Positions 1-12,231 of a stretch of 64,000 nucleotides of DNA are shown piece after piece (the first letter of the stretch is position 1; each line of letters starts with the position of its first letter). The position numbers and the translations under genes are program-made. The DNA comes from Arion vulgaris (Eukaryota > Mollusca > Gastropoda > Stylommatophora > Arionidae). Location: contig CM036771.1 of NCBI GenBank assembly GCA_020796225.1, positions 28,006,176 through 28,070,175 on the forward strand, given 5' to 3'. The notes under the pieces were generated by a model that saw only the letters and a list, made by a program, of their open reading frames with translations, made no database searches and was not told the DNA's origin.

Positions 1-665
1 AATTATGAAGTTATATCTGTATGAACTAGTCACATTCTAACTAACTGACGATGTGATAATTACACTGCTGGGGTATGTTGTTAATCTTCATTGCAGTAGA
101 AATATCATGCTGCAAAAATATACAAAGTTTAGTTCTGTGACAAGGTAACACATTAACGATACGAAAAAATATTTTTTTAAATTTGATGGAGTTATGGTAA
201 ACATAATTGTAGTTCATGGTGTAAGCTAGAACTGAGAGTGAGATCTAAATTAAATTGAGAACTCTTAATTAAAGTTAATTGTAATGAGATTTTGTGATTG
301 AATGAGAAGTGAGATGACAAATTGTTAAAATAGAAATGAAAACGTAATAATACTCTAGAATAAAATAATTCAAGAATAACTTAATTCTAAAGAGTAAATT
401 AATTTTAAAGAATTTATTTTCATTATAGTGTGGAGCACAATGCATGGTTGACAAATAATACTATGTCATCAGCTGACATGTAAAATGCTTACCTAGGGTA
501 TCTCACAAACACACATTACACATACATGTAACTGTTCTAAATTGTTATAAAGACAGCTAGACAACACACAATACAACATGGACAAATAAAATTGCACAGC
601 CCAGAGGTCTGCTGTTATTTAAACTTTATGTTTCTCATAGTGAACTTGGGTATTTACAGTTGGAT
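1..665. other. AT-rich intron, nothing recognised
   Basis: AT-rich sequence upstream of the first LINE. No splice-bordered exon, repeat copy or structured element was recognised on either strand. Confidence 0.5.
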
Positions 666-677
666 AAGTTTGTAGCA

Positions 678-2093
678 TCTCAACAGACATGCTACATGGC
701 TTGTTGGGAAAAATTTTGGAGAGGGAAGAAATACCAAAAGACTGGAGAGAGGGCTATATAGTCAAACTACCTAAAAAGGGTGATCTCCAAGAATGCTCGA
801 ACTATAGAGGAATAATGCTCCTGTCTGTACCATGCAAAATACTAAGTCGAATCATCCTAGAGAGACTCAAGGAAACTACAGATGCAGCACTAAGGGATGA
901 ACAAGCAGGATTTAGGCAAAACAGATCCTGCACAGATCAAATATCGACGCTACGTATCATAGTGGAGCAGAGCATCGAGTGAACTCATCCTCTACATAAA
1001 TTTTGTGGACTATGAAAAGGCATTCGATAGCCTAGACAGGGAAACACTCTGGAAACTTCTACGACACTATGGCGTCCCCAGAAGCTAACCAATTTAATAA
1101 AGAAAATGTATGAGGAGACTACGGCTAGAGTACTGCATGAAGGAAAACTGACAGAGGCCTTCAAAATAAAGACTGGTGTGCGACAGGGCTGCCTTTTATC
1201 GCCCTTCCTTTTCCTGCTGGCTATTGACTGCATAATGAGATCAACAACTGCCAAGGGAAGAAATGGAATACAATGGACCATGATGAGTCAATTGGAGGAT
1301 CTGGATTTTGCAGATGATCTAGCACTCCTCTCTCACAACCATCAGCAGATGCAAGAGAAAATAACAAAACTAGAAACAGTCTCACAGCAACTAGGCCTGA
1401 CTATTCATGGGAGAAAACAAAGATCATGAGATTAAATGCTGGTTCCAGAGACCCAATCTTATTGAGAGGATCACCACTAAAAGAGGTGGACACATTTACA
1501 TATCTGGGAAGTGTCAGCAACATTCAAGGTGGCACAGATGAAGATGTTAAGGTTAGAATACAAAAGGCAAGATCAGCATTTGCCATTCTGAAGAACATAT
1601 GGAATTCAAGAATGATTAGGAATAAAACTATGATAATGATATTTAACTCAAATGTCAAGTCTGTCCTTCTGTATGGAGCAGAGACATGGAGAACAACTAA
1701 AGGGAACACCAAAAAGTTGCAGACATTCATCAATAGATGCCTACGCAGGATACTCCATCTGAGATGGTACGACAGGACCACAAACAGAGAACTGTGGGAT
1801 AGGGCAGGACAACGGCAGGTGGAATGAGAGATAATGAGCAGAAGGTGGAGATGGATAGGACACACACTGAGGAAACCCCTGACAGCATCGTGAGACAGGC
1901 TCTCCGATGGAACCCCAGGGCAATAGAAGTAAGGGAAGACCCAGAAACACCTGGAGACTGGAGTTAGAGATGGAATGCAAGAGGACGGGGAGAGAGTGGC
2001 GAGATCTGGAAAGGATGGCCTTGGATAGGCGGGCTTGGAAGGCCTTGGTTGCGGACCTATGCTTCCTAGGGGCGAAGGGTGAAGAAGAAGAAG
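678..2093 (+). mobile_element. 5'-truncated LINE with (GAA)n tail
   Basis: Non-LTR reverse-transcriptase fragment: fingers (DWREGYIVKLPKKGD, ALRDEQAGFRQNRSC), TGVRQGCLLSPFLFLLAID, catalytic FADD at about 1307-1318, a thumb/C-terminal part with RCLRRILHLRWYDR, RRWRWIGHTLR and GNRSKGRPRNTW, then a (GAA)n tail. A perfect 12-bp target-site duplication AAGTTTGTAGCA (666-677 and 2094-2105) fixes both ends and shows 5' truncation. At least four stops or frameshifts: it is dead. A second, minus-strand copy of the family is at 42150-43147 and older pieces at 29400-29680 and 33190-33630. Clade not assigned. Confidence 0.93.
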
Positions 2094-2105
2094 AAGTTTG
2101 TAGCA

Positions 2106-4320
2106 GCTGTATATTTATGATAACTTTTAATTCTGTAGTTTTATTTCTTATACCCCAAGCTCTTTTCTCTATACCAGCTACCATTGAATGTACAACTTCT
2201 CCTCCTTGTTCTCCTAAAAGCCCAATCCAAAACCATTAATTCTGATCCAGTTTGCACAGTGATGTTCTAGTATGTGCTGTTTTGGAATTATTTTATCTGG
2301 AAAATACAGTCTGTATATTGTCATGTAATCTTGTATTGCTAATTGTATTTCTGGGACTGTGTCAGCATGGATTGGTATACTGTGTGAGATGTAATTGTGA
2401 ACTTTTTCAAATGCTGTATTTAATGAATTAAAAATGTCTCTTGTGATCAATATCCTGATTCTGTGTGTACAATTGTGTATATGTTATGACATCTTCTGTG
2501 AGATCTTTATATACTTTACATGTTAAGTATTTATGACAGTGGTTACCAACAAAAGCTCTACTATGATATGCCTGTGGTGTGATTTTGTGTTTATTCTAAT
2601 ACTTTATCTAAATGTAAACACACTGGACCAGACCTATCACACAGTGCTACAAACTCAAGTTCTGATAGGCCTGCTTGTGCTTTTTAATCTTAATATTGCA
2701 TTTTATTTTCTCCTTCTCACTTTCACAAACTTATAAATCTACATGTAACTTGTTTATTTCTAATTTGAACATTTCTGCCTGATGCTAATTATTACCATAT
2801 TGTTTTAAATATTGTATGGTGTTTGAACTAGTGTGTTCCTTTTCTATGTTTTCCATGATATCTCTGTCTATTACTGTCAGCTGCTTTTTCTAGTAATGTC
2901 TGGTGTTTATGAACAATATTGCAATCGGGAGGAGCAACTTTGTCAATATTTAAAACTGGAGCATGCAAGCAGTAATAAAAATTATTTGCTGTTACTTTAT
3001 ATTATATTATATTAATGTATATATAATTTTTCTGTTGATATGGGATGTAATTGAAGTCACATAACTTGACTGCATAAACAGTATTTAGTTAAGAGCAATT
3101 TATTTCAATCCTAATAATATGTTCTATTATTTTTTTTTTTACTCATAACACACAATCACATAATGTTACAGTTCCTAATTAGATCTCCAAAACATAATGT
3201 AGTCGATCGTTGGTAATATTCAGATAATGTCTTCTGTCATCAAAGGGATGATTCTATATAGTCACATTCAGCTAGGAATTTATAATACTAAACTTGATAT
3301 TCAATACAAATATCAACCACCCAGCAGTAAGTACAGCATAACAGTTTGAAAATTATGCTTAGAATTACCTTTTATCGCTCTGTAAACAACAAAACTATTT
3401 TTTAAAGGGTCAGAGAGAACATGACATAGTAGTCGGTGAAAGTAACATCGAAACAAAACAGGGTCGTCACTCTAGCGACCAAAAATTTGTAGCTTCAAGA
3501 TACTCATCGACAATAAAAATTGCACACAAGAGAGAGGAATGATTCACCATTCTGAAAATGTATAATTCAGTGACATTATGTGTATTGATCTTATGAAAAT
3601 TTGCTGTTTAATACCAGCGCAAAAAGTAGCGGTGTACAAAATAATTGCGGTGACCCTTCGTAAATGTCTCATTATATGTAGCTTTCCCTTATGAAATGTT
3701 TATAAACTATTCCTGCAATTTGGAATACTTTAAAGTTTGTAATAAATTTAAGATTTTCTGAAAAAACGGGACATACAAGTATTACCTGATTTCTTTCACA
3801 CAGTTTCACCGATTCACAATACATTCAAAATGGATGCTATTATGAACTTTTTTATTACCCAGCATTCAGTGCGTGAAGAATTGTCTTGGATTTTGATAAC
3901 AGATCGGTATCTCATTGTAAATGTGATACTGTGCAGTGTAATGTTTAACAAAACAATAATAATCTAACCGTGCACACTAGTGATGACTTGCTGCAACATA
4001 AATTCTCATGCAAATTACATTTTATTGCCTATTATATAATACTGTAATGAGGTTTCAGTTTTGAACTGAAGAAGTGAATATGAGGTTCTAATTTTTAAAA
4101 GATGGACTCGATTTTCTGAATGTACTATGACAAGAATTTCTTTACTTTCTCAGTGTTCAGTAAATGCTTTGATTTTTCCATTTTTTAACAAATTGTGTGA
4201 TTATGTTTGTCTTATTTTGTTATTTGTTTTACAGATAATGCTTTTATATAACAGTATTTTAGCATTCTGTCTTGTGTGCTGTATGCCATTGTCTTTGCCT
4301 CATTTCAACAGTGTACAACT
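2106..4320. other. AT-rich intron, nothing supported
   Basis: About 2.2 kb of AT-rich DNA. A short exon-like stretch near 2887-2950 was examined and not accepted. No element boundaries seen. Confidence 0.4.
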
Positions 4321-4324
4321 TTGA

Positions 4325-4405
4325 CATCTATTTTTAAAATAGATATATTGCGTTTTCATCTTTACACATGGTCAATTGGCAAGCGTTTCACTGTGACAAC
4401 TTCTG
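4325..4405 (+). repeat. Dispersed repeat, also at window end
   Basis: The stretch TTTACAxxxGGTCAATTGGC...CTGTGACAAC here recurs with few changes at 63935-64000. The shared part is at least 60 bp. Family unknown; the second copy is cut by the window edge. Confidence 0.5.
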
Positions 4406-4839
4406 AGTTTTCGCTTGTCTCTCTTGTCTTTCATCTCATCTCTAAGTCTCTCTTCAAAAGATTCTGCACCTTTGCGCAATGTTGTTTTCCATATAATTTT
4501 ACCTTATGCTCTGTATCACTCTTACTTTAGAATATGTGATGTCTGTTAACCTATTGTCGGGTTCACATAATTGTCAGGGAATATAAGTTTCTAATCAGAA
4601 GTTGAGTCTCTCACTTTTGCCATGTTCCGTTCCTTGTAATGGACTTGACTTAGTCATAAATTGGGCTTCATTGTTTGACTATTTGTCTGTGTGATGTTGA
4701 CCACATCAACCATCCAAGATAACTACGGCTGTACACTAACTAACTAAGTTAACTAACACTGTATTCCCCAATAAAATATACCTCTTGGTATTAATTATAT
4801 AGTTATTGTTGTGTAGTGATATCAACTTATCATTGGGAA

Positions 4840-5475
4840 GTGAGAAAGAGAACAGTAGAACCAGTTCTGACATATGAATGTGAGTCATGGACAATAAAAA
4901 GCAAGAATAGTACATTATTAGAGGCTACAGAGATGTGGTTTTACAGACGAAAGGTGAGAATATCATGGGCAGATAGGGTAATTAACCTCAGAAAAAACTC
5001 TGCTATCACCACACTTCCTACCAACACTTTGTTACCAGTGCCAAACTTGGTCTCTTACAGCAACACACCACAGAAAGCTCACCACATGTGAAATGAAATG
5101 CTCGAGGAAGGCAGTGGGAGTCACCAGGAAAGAGGACTACGAAATGAGGACATCAGAAGCAGAGTAAGCATAACTTATGCATCGAATAACAACAAATAAC
5201 AACAAATGCAGTGGTTTGGACATTTAATGAGAATGAAATACAACCAACCACCAATAACAGCATACAATAAAAGAGATTGGGTACTAGAGCTAAGGGAAGA
5301 CCAAGAAAAAGATGGGAGAGACAATATCAAGACCACACTACATAAACACGGATACAACACAACAAGGGCGACTCATCTAGCCCTAGAACGCAAATTAAAA
5401 CTCCCACCCCTACGCTTAACGGCAATAGTGGACAACCAATTCATCATCCACCTGGGGAAAGACAATAGATATATA
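4840..5475 (+). mobile_element. Composite LINE 3'-end remnants
   Basis: First part (about 4840-5000) reads EPVLTYECESWT and EMWFYRRKVRISWADRV, the post-palm signature of RTE/BovB-like LINEs. Second part (about 5090-5475) reads QWFGHLMRMKYNQPP and RATHLALERKL, the C-terminal region of another LINE, ending in GGAAAGACAATAGA and a short (AT) run. The same 3' end occurs at 43340-43425. Both parts are broken by stops. Confidence 0.65.
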
Positions 5476-6004
5476 TATATATATATATTTTATTTGTTTG
5501 TTGGTTTTGGCACCTTTCACAATATTTGTGTCTGTGTATCACTCAGATCAGATAGAGCTGCATTAGTCAAGTGGTTAGACTACTTGCTTTGTAATTATAG
5601 GAGATCATGATTACTTACAAGTAAAGGTGAACTCCATATATTGCAATCTAGTACTGTGAGGCTACCAATAATAAACAATCCCTCCAGTACAACTAAATTT
5701 TAGGTTTTATTTAACCCTGTCCAATCCAACCAGTACCATCCCAGCATCAAAATGCAGTTGTAATAGAGCTCCTACATATTCTATCTCTTACCATCATGGT
5801 AAATTCTGCCCAACTATTAACTTTCTACCTCTTCATATTTTCTTCCAACTTAAGTGCTACCTTTTCTTACCCACTTGCTCTCAAACTTGACTTTTAGCAT
5901 GGTTTTCAACAATGTCATGTATTTTATGTATTCAAAATATTTGATTTACCTATTTCGGATCACTATGTTATTAATTCTCTATAGTTCCTAATTTTTCTCC
6001 CTTA

Positions 6005-6205
6005 TCTTCGTGTAGCACATTTCCTTTGCAGAACATCGCTCACATAACAGTCCACCTGAAAGACTCATGATCCTTAGCCAATTCTCCTCCTCCATCATTG
6101 TGTTAAACGTTTCTTTAATGCCTGTTGCCACCATTGTTTTGATCATTCCCTGCTTCTACTTCCAGAAATCATGTCTTCCATTATTGCTCTCTCTGAACCA
6201 CTTAA
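6005..6205. repeat. Dispersed repeat copy 1
   Basis: About 200 bp with GAAAGACTC, CTCCTCCATCA-TGTGTT and CATGTCTT blocks in the same order as in 17430-17640. Probably an old LINE piece in minus orientation; no coding signal strong enough to classify it. Confidence 0.45.
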
Positions 6206-6662
6206 ATGTGTTATGTGACCAATATATTATGTATCTATGCGTATGTGTGTGCGTGCACAAGCGAGCGCTCATGCATACCGATATCACAATGAATTTTGAC
6301 ATATTTACTCCCTGGGTTTAGATGTCTTGTTTGGAATTTGGCACCATATATCCTAGCACCAGTCTATACAAGATTTCATCTCCAAACAAAGAGATATGCT
6401 CCTCTGCAGGATTTCTATAGTACCCTGTATCCAGTAGTTTGTACTTAAGCCCTGTAGTCTCAGAGAATCTATGATTTGGTGACAAGTTATTTGTTGTTTT
6501 CTAGAGACATATTTGCATTTAGCAAGGAGAACCATGTGCAAGACTTGATTGATACAGACTGTACATTTGTACTTGAGCTTCTGTTTAGGAAGGGCCTGTC
6601 TAATCAACATTTACCTTTCTGTTGAGATTTTATTGAAACAAGTTTTTTTTTTTTTTTTGCAG

Positions 6663-6778
6663 TCACTTCTGGCTGTAGAGGTGGTAACATATGTCCAATT
6701 CTTGCCTACTTTACTGAATCAACTTTTCCAGCTCTTGTCGAGAACAACCAGTGAAGATATTGCTGTAAACTCTGTCAG
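6663..6778 (+). CDS. DOCK9-like: DOCK-D exon a (116 nt)
   Basis: A long T tract and TTGCAG acceptor precede the exon; the donor is CAG|GTAATA. It is read in phase 0 and ends in phase 2. The peptide contains YVQFLPTLLNQLFQLL and ends in VNSVR, matching the DOCK9 helical segment that reads roughly FLPTILNQLF. The split arginine codon is completed by the next exon. It is the first supportable exon; the preceding one was not found in positions 1-6662. Confidence 0.85.
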
Positions 6779-6825
6779 GTAATAAAAGTAAATGCTTACA
6801 GTGCTAGTGTACTTTAATTGTTAAA

Positions 6826-8420
6826 CAACAACTCTAACAACAACAGAACAACAACTCGATGGCAGAGGTAGAACTCTGTCATTTGCTGATGACATCCTCG
6901 TGTATAGACAAGGGAAAGACAGGGATGCAATTGCCGGTGAGGTACAGAGGGAACTCGACTGCATCACAGACTGGTGTGATGTCTCCGGTGCACTAGTCAA
7001 CCCTACCAAAGCAGCAGTGACATGGTTCTCACTCAATAATCACACTGTTAACGCATTTACGCCTAGTGTGAAACTTCGCGGTAGTGTTTTGCCTGTAGAT
7101 AAATTGATGAAATATTTGGGTGTGATATTTGACCGCAGCCTGTGTTTCCGGGAACATGTTGAGTATGTCATTGTCAAGGCATGCAAAGGTTTGGCGGCAA
7201 TGAGAGTATGAGAGTTATGGCGGCTGTTAACATCGAGCAACAACTGCTTGTCATCCTGTATCAGACACTGGTCCTCTCCACCATTGAATATGCAATGGCC
7301 ACCCTCACTGTCAGCAAAACGCAAATCGAAAGACTGGAGAGAATACAGAACGAAGCTATGCGCATCATCCTCGGTTGCACAAGGGATACACCCTATGTGG
7401 CGATGAGGTTTCTCCTGGATTTTCCGACCATGGAGTATAGACTCAAGATAGCTAGAGTACGTGCCTATCTCACAATAAGTGCCAAAAAGGATCACCCATT
7501 GCATGAACAGCTCAGCACCAGTGGTGGAAATCGGCTAAAGCGGGCAAGTCATGGGTTGGCCGTGCCGCAGATACTGTTCAGCTGGTATGCAGGCTCAATA
7601 ATATTGACCATGGGGAAGAATGGATACCGATGCCTCCAATATACTGGAACACTTTTTCAACCATCATTAAATTTGACAAAGGTTGCAGAGAAGGAAATCC
7701 CGTGGCGTTGAATGCAGACGTCAAAGCCATTATCGATGAAAACTGCAATGCAGACGACGTCATGATTTACATGGATGGATCGGTAGTTCGTCACGAAAAG
7801 TCTGCATGGGCCTTCTCTGCAAGCTCATGTGGCAGAATGGTCAAGGAAGCCAGTGGTGCATTTAGTATGACAACAAGCAGCATGACAATGGAGGTACTGG
7901 CGGTGACCAATGCACTACTCTGGCTAGAGTCACAAAACTACACTCATGCGTGCATTCTGAGTGACTCATTGAGTATGATCCGAAAGGTGGAGGCCGGTTC
8001 GGTGCGCAGGCAATGGACTGAATCACTGCAGGCGTCAACAATTTGTAGAATTACACTTGTCTTTGTTCCGGGGCACATGGGTGTCGTTGGCAATGAGAGA
8101 GCAGACAGACTGGCTGGCTCTGCCGCTATATCAGAGGGCCAGCCCATGGACAGAGCTGACATCGTGAACGCCCTCATAGAGCGTGGCTGCAGAGAAGACC
8201 TTCATCTAAACCAATCCACGTCAACTACTAGATTACGAGAACTGGGTTTGAAGATTGGTGTGGCAAGAAAAGAACAGTACAACAGGTATACGAGTCGGCT
8301 CATCAATCAAAATAGAACTGGTACGGTCAGTCGCTGGACGCTGTTGGAGATATTGCGAAGGAGATCGGAGTACCTATGGACATGTCCTGAGTGGAATGAA
8401 GATATTCCAAACTGAAACTG
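6826..8420 (+). mobile_element. I-group LINE with RNase H domain, copy 1
   Basis: 5'-truncated element bounded by the 10-bp duplication AATTGTTAAA (6816-6825 and 8421-8430). It begins in the RT palm (FADD at 6882-6893), passes through the thumb (LMKYLGVIFDRSLCF) and ends in an RNase H domain. That domain is still an open frame at 7630-8415 (261 codons), with catalytic Asp at 7774, Glu at 7891, Asp at 7963 and Asp at 8104 (the last inside GNERADRLAG), then a C-terminal WTCPEWNED motif. The RT part is in other frames, so the element is not functional as a whole. Family: I/Nimb-like by RNase H presence. Confidence 0.9.
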
Positions 8421-8511
8421 AATTGTTAAAATCTGGTTGAAATGTTTGAGTTGTAAGTACTATTTCTTACAGAGAATAACACATTATGTGTTTGTGTGTG
8501 TGTATATGTGT

Positions 8512-8512
<1 letters not shown>

Positions 8513-8594
<82 letters not shown>
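8513..8594. repeat. (TA)n microsatellite
   Basis: About 80 bp of uninterrupted TA, directly followed by the 51-bp minisatellite. Frames through it are artefacts. Confidence 0.97.
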
Positions 8595-8597
<3 letters not shown>

Positions 8598-8620
8598 TGA
8601 TGAGATATTTTATCTCTGCA

Positions 8621-8834
8621 CTGACTACACATCATCCATTCATACTAGCACTATTTTGTGTGTGCTCTGAGCTGACTACACATCATCCATTCATACTAGC
8701 ACTATTTTGTATGTGCTCTGAGCTGACTACACATCATCCATTCATACTAGCACTATTTTGTATGTGCTCTGAGCTGACTACACATCATCCATTCATACTA
8801 GCACTATTTTGTGTGTGCTCTGAGCTGACTACTT
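8621..8834. repeat. 51-bp minisatellite, about 4.2 copies
   Basis: Units start with CTGACTACACATCATCCATT at 8621, 8672, 8723 and 8774, then a partial at 8825. Units differ by about one base (TGTG/TATG), so the array is young. The period is a multiple of three, giving a spurious repetitive ORF. Confidence 0.97.
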
Positions 8835-9179
8835 CTCAACCACCATGTGATGCAGTGAGACCATTCCGTTAAAAAGAACATGCTCATTCTTTTTGAATAT
8901 CGTATCATCATCACAGTGAATTAGGGGTTTTTACTGTTATTTTCCTGTAATATTATCAGTGGTGTATACATGACAGATACATTTGTAAGAGCAGCATTGA
9001 CCATTAGGCTGTGTTGCCAGATATCTCTGCCATACAACCAGCCATTATCAGAGTTTTGCCAGTACCTGGAAATTCTGGTACGACCACTAGCCTGCTTCTG
9101 GGTGGTATGATTTTCCCTTACAGACCATTTTTGTGGGGAGATTTACGGGATTTCGTTCAGGAGACTTGTGTAGGCACAA

Positions 9180-9370
9180 CCACTCAGAGAAGTTGTGCAA
9201 AAAGATCTCATACCATTCACAGCTATGCTTACACTACTACCCAATTGCATGGTAGCTCCCTCAATCCCTTTCCACTTTGCCAGATTACAATACAGTAATA
9301 TGTTTCCAGAGGAGCGATGTGGAGGTGGAGTAGGGTCTTGGTCAATGCCGGCTAACTAACCCTGACGCTG
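9180..9370. repeat. Dispersed repeat shared with 54090-54265
   Basis: GATCTCATACCA..., CAGATTACAATACAG and the GGAGGTGGAGTAGG-CTTGGT block recur in the same order at 54090-54265. Unclassified; no terminal features. Confidence 0.45.
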
Positions 9371-9670
9371 CTTTGTCACTTTATTTCATTGCGCTTGTTG
9401 CCCCATCATTGGGTGTCAGAACCTTCATACCCACTTTTATCAATCAAGTTTGACTACCAAAACATGTCCACAATTATGGATCACATGGTCTGGCAAAGGT
9501 GTGTTAGACATCTATAAGATAAGTTTCACATGAATGTCCAGTTAGGCACCTAGTTCAAAGACATACTTTCTAGGCATGATCTCCTTAATGATCTATGATA
9601 GATTTGTGTGTACAGTGTTATGCTACATTGTTTGCTCCATACTTATGAAAATGATGTTGTCTTTCACCAG

Positions 9671-9740
9671 AGTTCTCATCCACATTGTGTCAGAAGTTCA
9701 TGATGCCCAAAAACATGAAGCTGCAGAGAAATATGTCAAG
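9671..9740 (+). CDS. DOCK9-like: DOCK-D exon b (70 nt)
   Basis: Acceptor TTTCACCAG, donor CAAG|GTTAGA. One base completes the previous arginine codon, then 23 codons reading VLIHIVSEVH...EKYVK. Vertebrate DOCK9 has a closely similar helix (VIIHVVAQCHE...SYVK) at the same place directly after exon a, so this short exon is supported by both phase and homology. Confidence 0.85.
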
Positions 9741-9849
9741 GTTAGACTAGCTTATCTATCAAACAACATTTTCATCTTTTGGGAATTACAAAATTCATGT
9801 TCTCAAAGAAAATGAAAAACAAGAAAATTAAACAACATTTTGGAAAATT

Positions 9850-10830
9850 CTGTAGGAAAAATAACTAAAGGATGTTATAAAAAGTGGAAATTTGCAGAGT
9901 ATTTTTTATTTCGTCATCTGTCTATCCTTAAGTCAGATCCTGAGACCCTTTCTGTCTTCCCCTACTATCCTTTGGTGGCTTACAGACGGGACAGAAGTCT
10001 TAAGGATATGTTGGTACACAGTCGACCTTAAGTCCAATATCCAGACTCATTTTGGCACTGTCCAGTGTGGCCTTCGGCGTTGCAACATGTGTGCTTATGT
10101 GATACAGACGCGTACTGTATCTTTTCCTTTAGCCACGTTTCTTATTGAAGATGGTTTCACATGTCAGTCCCGTAATCTTATCTATGCCATTATCTGTAAG
10201 CGGTGTAACAAGGCTTAAATCGGCGAGACAGGTAAGAGACTCAATGACCGATTCGTCCAACACTTGCGCGACATACGCCAATGCTCTGTGACCCTGTAGC
10301 AACCCATTTGAATGATACTGGCCATTTAGGAGCTCACGATGTCCAGGTCACAGCCATCCGATCATGTTCCTCGGATGATTGCAGTCGATTTGCTCTGGAG
10401 AATCGGTTGATTTCTTTGTATGGTACCGTGCGACCACGTGGGCTCAACGTATTACATTCCTATGCTTCTTAGTACTTTCTCTTCCCATGCCTTGTAATCT
10501 ATATGGGTATATGTTGCATGTATTCAAGTTATATATTTACTAGATTTTTCATTGTTTCTCCTCCGTTCTATTTCTAATTTTTATGTGTGTTTTTGTGTTA
10601 CATTTATTTCATTATTCGTTTTTATTCCCAGATAATATTAGAAACGTTTGTATTTGGTCGTCCATTTGTTTTTTAAATTTTGTCACTCCTGTTGTTTGTT
10701 TGCTTGATAAAGGCCTTGTTGGTCAAAACGTTGCTGTATTTTGTCATTGTTTTTGTAATTCTTAAAACTACAATACTTTGTAGTTTTTACGTGTTTTGCC
10801 AATCAAATAGTTTTACTGCAGTCTCATATA
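9850..10830 (+). mobile_element. Penelope-like element 3' remnant (GIY-YIG)
   Basis: Frame-broken pieces read FPYYPLVAYRRDRSLKDMLV, then CGLRRCNMC, FTCQSRNLIYAIICKRC, IGETGKRLNDRFVQHLRDI and HLNDTGH. This is the cysteine-rich linker and GIY-YIG endonuclease typical of Penelope-like retroelements. The catalytic region has a TAA just before IGET and further frameshifts. The 3' part (10703-10800) has the sequence TTGATAAAGGCCTT...AAAACGTTGCTG, then TTTTACGTGTTTTGCC, which recurs in inverted arrangement at 31890-32285 and 63690-63895. Confidence 0.88.
10705..10735 (+). other. Hammerhead-like core remnant in Penelope end
   Basis: TTGATAA, then a short GGCC-loop-GG pairing, then AAAAC. Compared with the hammerhead core CUGANGA/GAAA the C3, G8 and G12 positions are changed, so it should not cleave. 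Hammerhead ribozymes are known from Penelope-like pseudo-LTRs; the assignment here is inference from position and partial core. Confidence 0.4.
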
Positions 10831-10929
10831 TATTCAGAGTATTTTTGCAAGTTTAATTGCGAAACATAAGGTACAAGAACATTCCAAATGAGACATAGCA
10901 AGAAAATAGCAAGAATTAAACATTTTATA

Positions 10930-11170
10930 ATCTGAAGTCGAAACGGCCATAAATAAAGCAAAAGAAAAAAGACAGCAGGGATAGAGGGTATTACAACAGA
11001 AATGTTACCTGCATGTTAGAAAATAGCAATAACCTGGCTGACTAGAATTTGTAACATAGTTTGGGAGACACAAGAAGCTCTAGACTACTGGCAGAGAGAA
11101 ATTGTAGTCCCCAATGGAAGAACAAGGGAGATGAAAGAGATTGCTTAATATAAAGGGGTATCTCTTTTTT
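10930..11170 (+). mobile_element. LINE RT fingers fragment
   Basis: Reads AGIEGITTEMLPAC, ITWLTRICNIVWETQEALDYW and REIVVPNGRT, the N-terminal RT fingers (A-G-x-D/E-G-I...W...VVP) of a LINE. Broken by stops; ends at the minisatellite. Confidence 0.75.
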
Positions 11171-11177
11171 GAGCCAT

Positions 11178-11435
11178 ATATGTGAATGTTATACCATATG
11201 TGATAGGATCTATGAATGTTATACTATATCTGATAGTATATGTGAATGTTATACTATATCTGATAGTATATGTGAATGTTATACTATATGTAAATGTTAT
11301 ACTATATGTGATAGTAGTTTTGAATGTTATACCATATGTGATAGTATCTATGAATGGTATACCATATGTGATAGTATCTATGAATGGTATACCATATGTG
11401 ATAGTATCCATGAATGTTATACTATACATGATAGA
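11178..11435. repeat. 30-bp minisatellite, about 9 units
   Basis: Degenerate tandem units of about ATGAATGTTATACCATATGT plus GATAGTATCT, with one shortened unit near 11290. Period divisible by three, so several frames stay open on both strands; none is a gene. Confidence 0.95.
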
Positions 11436-11589
11436 TTGTGTTCCCCTCCATTACAGAAAAATTGTATTATCACATATGTTGTGAGGTCCTGGCAAAGCCC
11501 TGCTGGAGGCTGAGACAATTGTCCTAGTTCCTAGTCTTTTTTCCACCTCACATCACCATTCTACATCTACTATATTAATTATTTTTCAG

Positions 11590-11796
11590 TATATGTTCCG
11601 ACCTGACCCTGTAGCCAAGTCCAACAGTGTACAGAAAACAGTTCACGAGGAGCTGGCCAAGAACTTGGCCTCAATTTTGCGTCCAGCCAATACTGACCCT
11701 CTTGTTGTCACCAGATTTTTAAAACATGCTTGGTTCTTCTTTGATGTTCTACTTAAGAGTATGACTCTATATTTAATTGACAGGGACAGAGTGAAG
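11590..11796 (+). CDS. DOCK9-like: DOCK-D exon c (207 nt)
   Basis: Acceptor ATTTTTCAG, donor GAAG|GTAAAA, phase 0 at both ends, 69 codons. It carries two strongly conserved DOCK family stretches: KTVHEELAKN, and HAWFFFDVLLKSM followed by a LID-RDRVK end. This is the best single exon for placing the gene in the DOCK family. The few-residue linker between exon b (YVK) and KTVHEEL is longer than in vertebrate DOCK9. Confidence 0.92.
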
Positions 11797-12117
11797 GTAA
11801 AATTAATAATAGTACAAGTACAATGATATGTTTGAGGCATTGAATAAAATAAAACACATTTATTCTGTTTTTAACCGAACTAAAATGTATTTTAAAACAA
11901 ACATAGAAACACAAAAGTAATGTATGCATGTACGCGGTTGGGAAAAAATTTAGAAATTATTCTGAACAAAACTGTAACATTTTTAATCTTAGGCACTGTT
12001 GTCAAATATTATGAAATGTTTTTCCAAACTTAGTCAGCTTTGATACCAGAAAATCTGTCCAGGACTTATTAGACACATTGCAGATATCTCCTTGTGAATA
12101 CTGGTATCATCTAGACC

Positions 12118-12197
12118 AGCAGTTCTCAAATTTTCTGGATTAGAACACTTTCTGTATAATAATTGATATAAATAAGACAGTCTGAGAACCATTGATA
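12118..12197. mobile_element. Possible hAT-type MITE
   Basis: About 80 bp beginning CAGCAGTTCTCAAA and ending CTGAGAACCATTG, resembling hAT terminal repeats. The expected 8-bp target duplication is not convincing. Confidence 0.35.
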
Positions 12198-12231
12198 TAC
12201 AGAAATTAAGAAGGCACAATAGTCTGTGCCA

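Noticed and set aside
2884..2960. Possible DOCK exon just upstream of exon a (TTTTTCTAG followed by VYEQYCNREEQLCQYLK)
   Set aside because: It resembles the vertebrate QYC...YLK stretch before exon a, but there is no GT donor after YLK, and the next usable donor (GCA|GTAATA) gives a phase that does not fit exon a.
5560..5640. tRNA-like A box (TAGTCAAGTGGTTAGAC)
   Set aside because: The B box is degenerate and there is no second copy or target duplication in the window; not enough for a SINE call.
8426..8872. ORFs over the TA run and the TTHHPFILALFC repeat
   Set aside because: Microsatellite and 51-bp minisatellite translation; no start context, splice sites or homology.
11145..11513. Long repetitive ORFs on both strands
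   Set aside because: They are products of the 30-bp minisatellite, whose period is a multiple of three.
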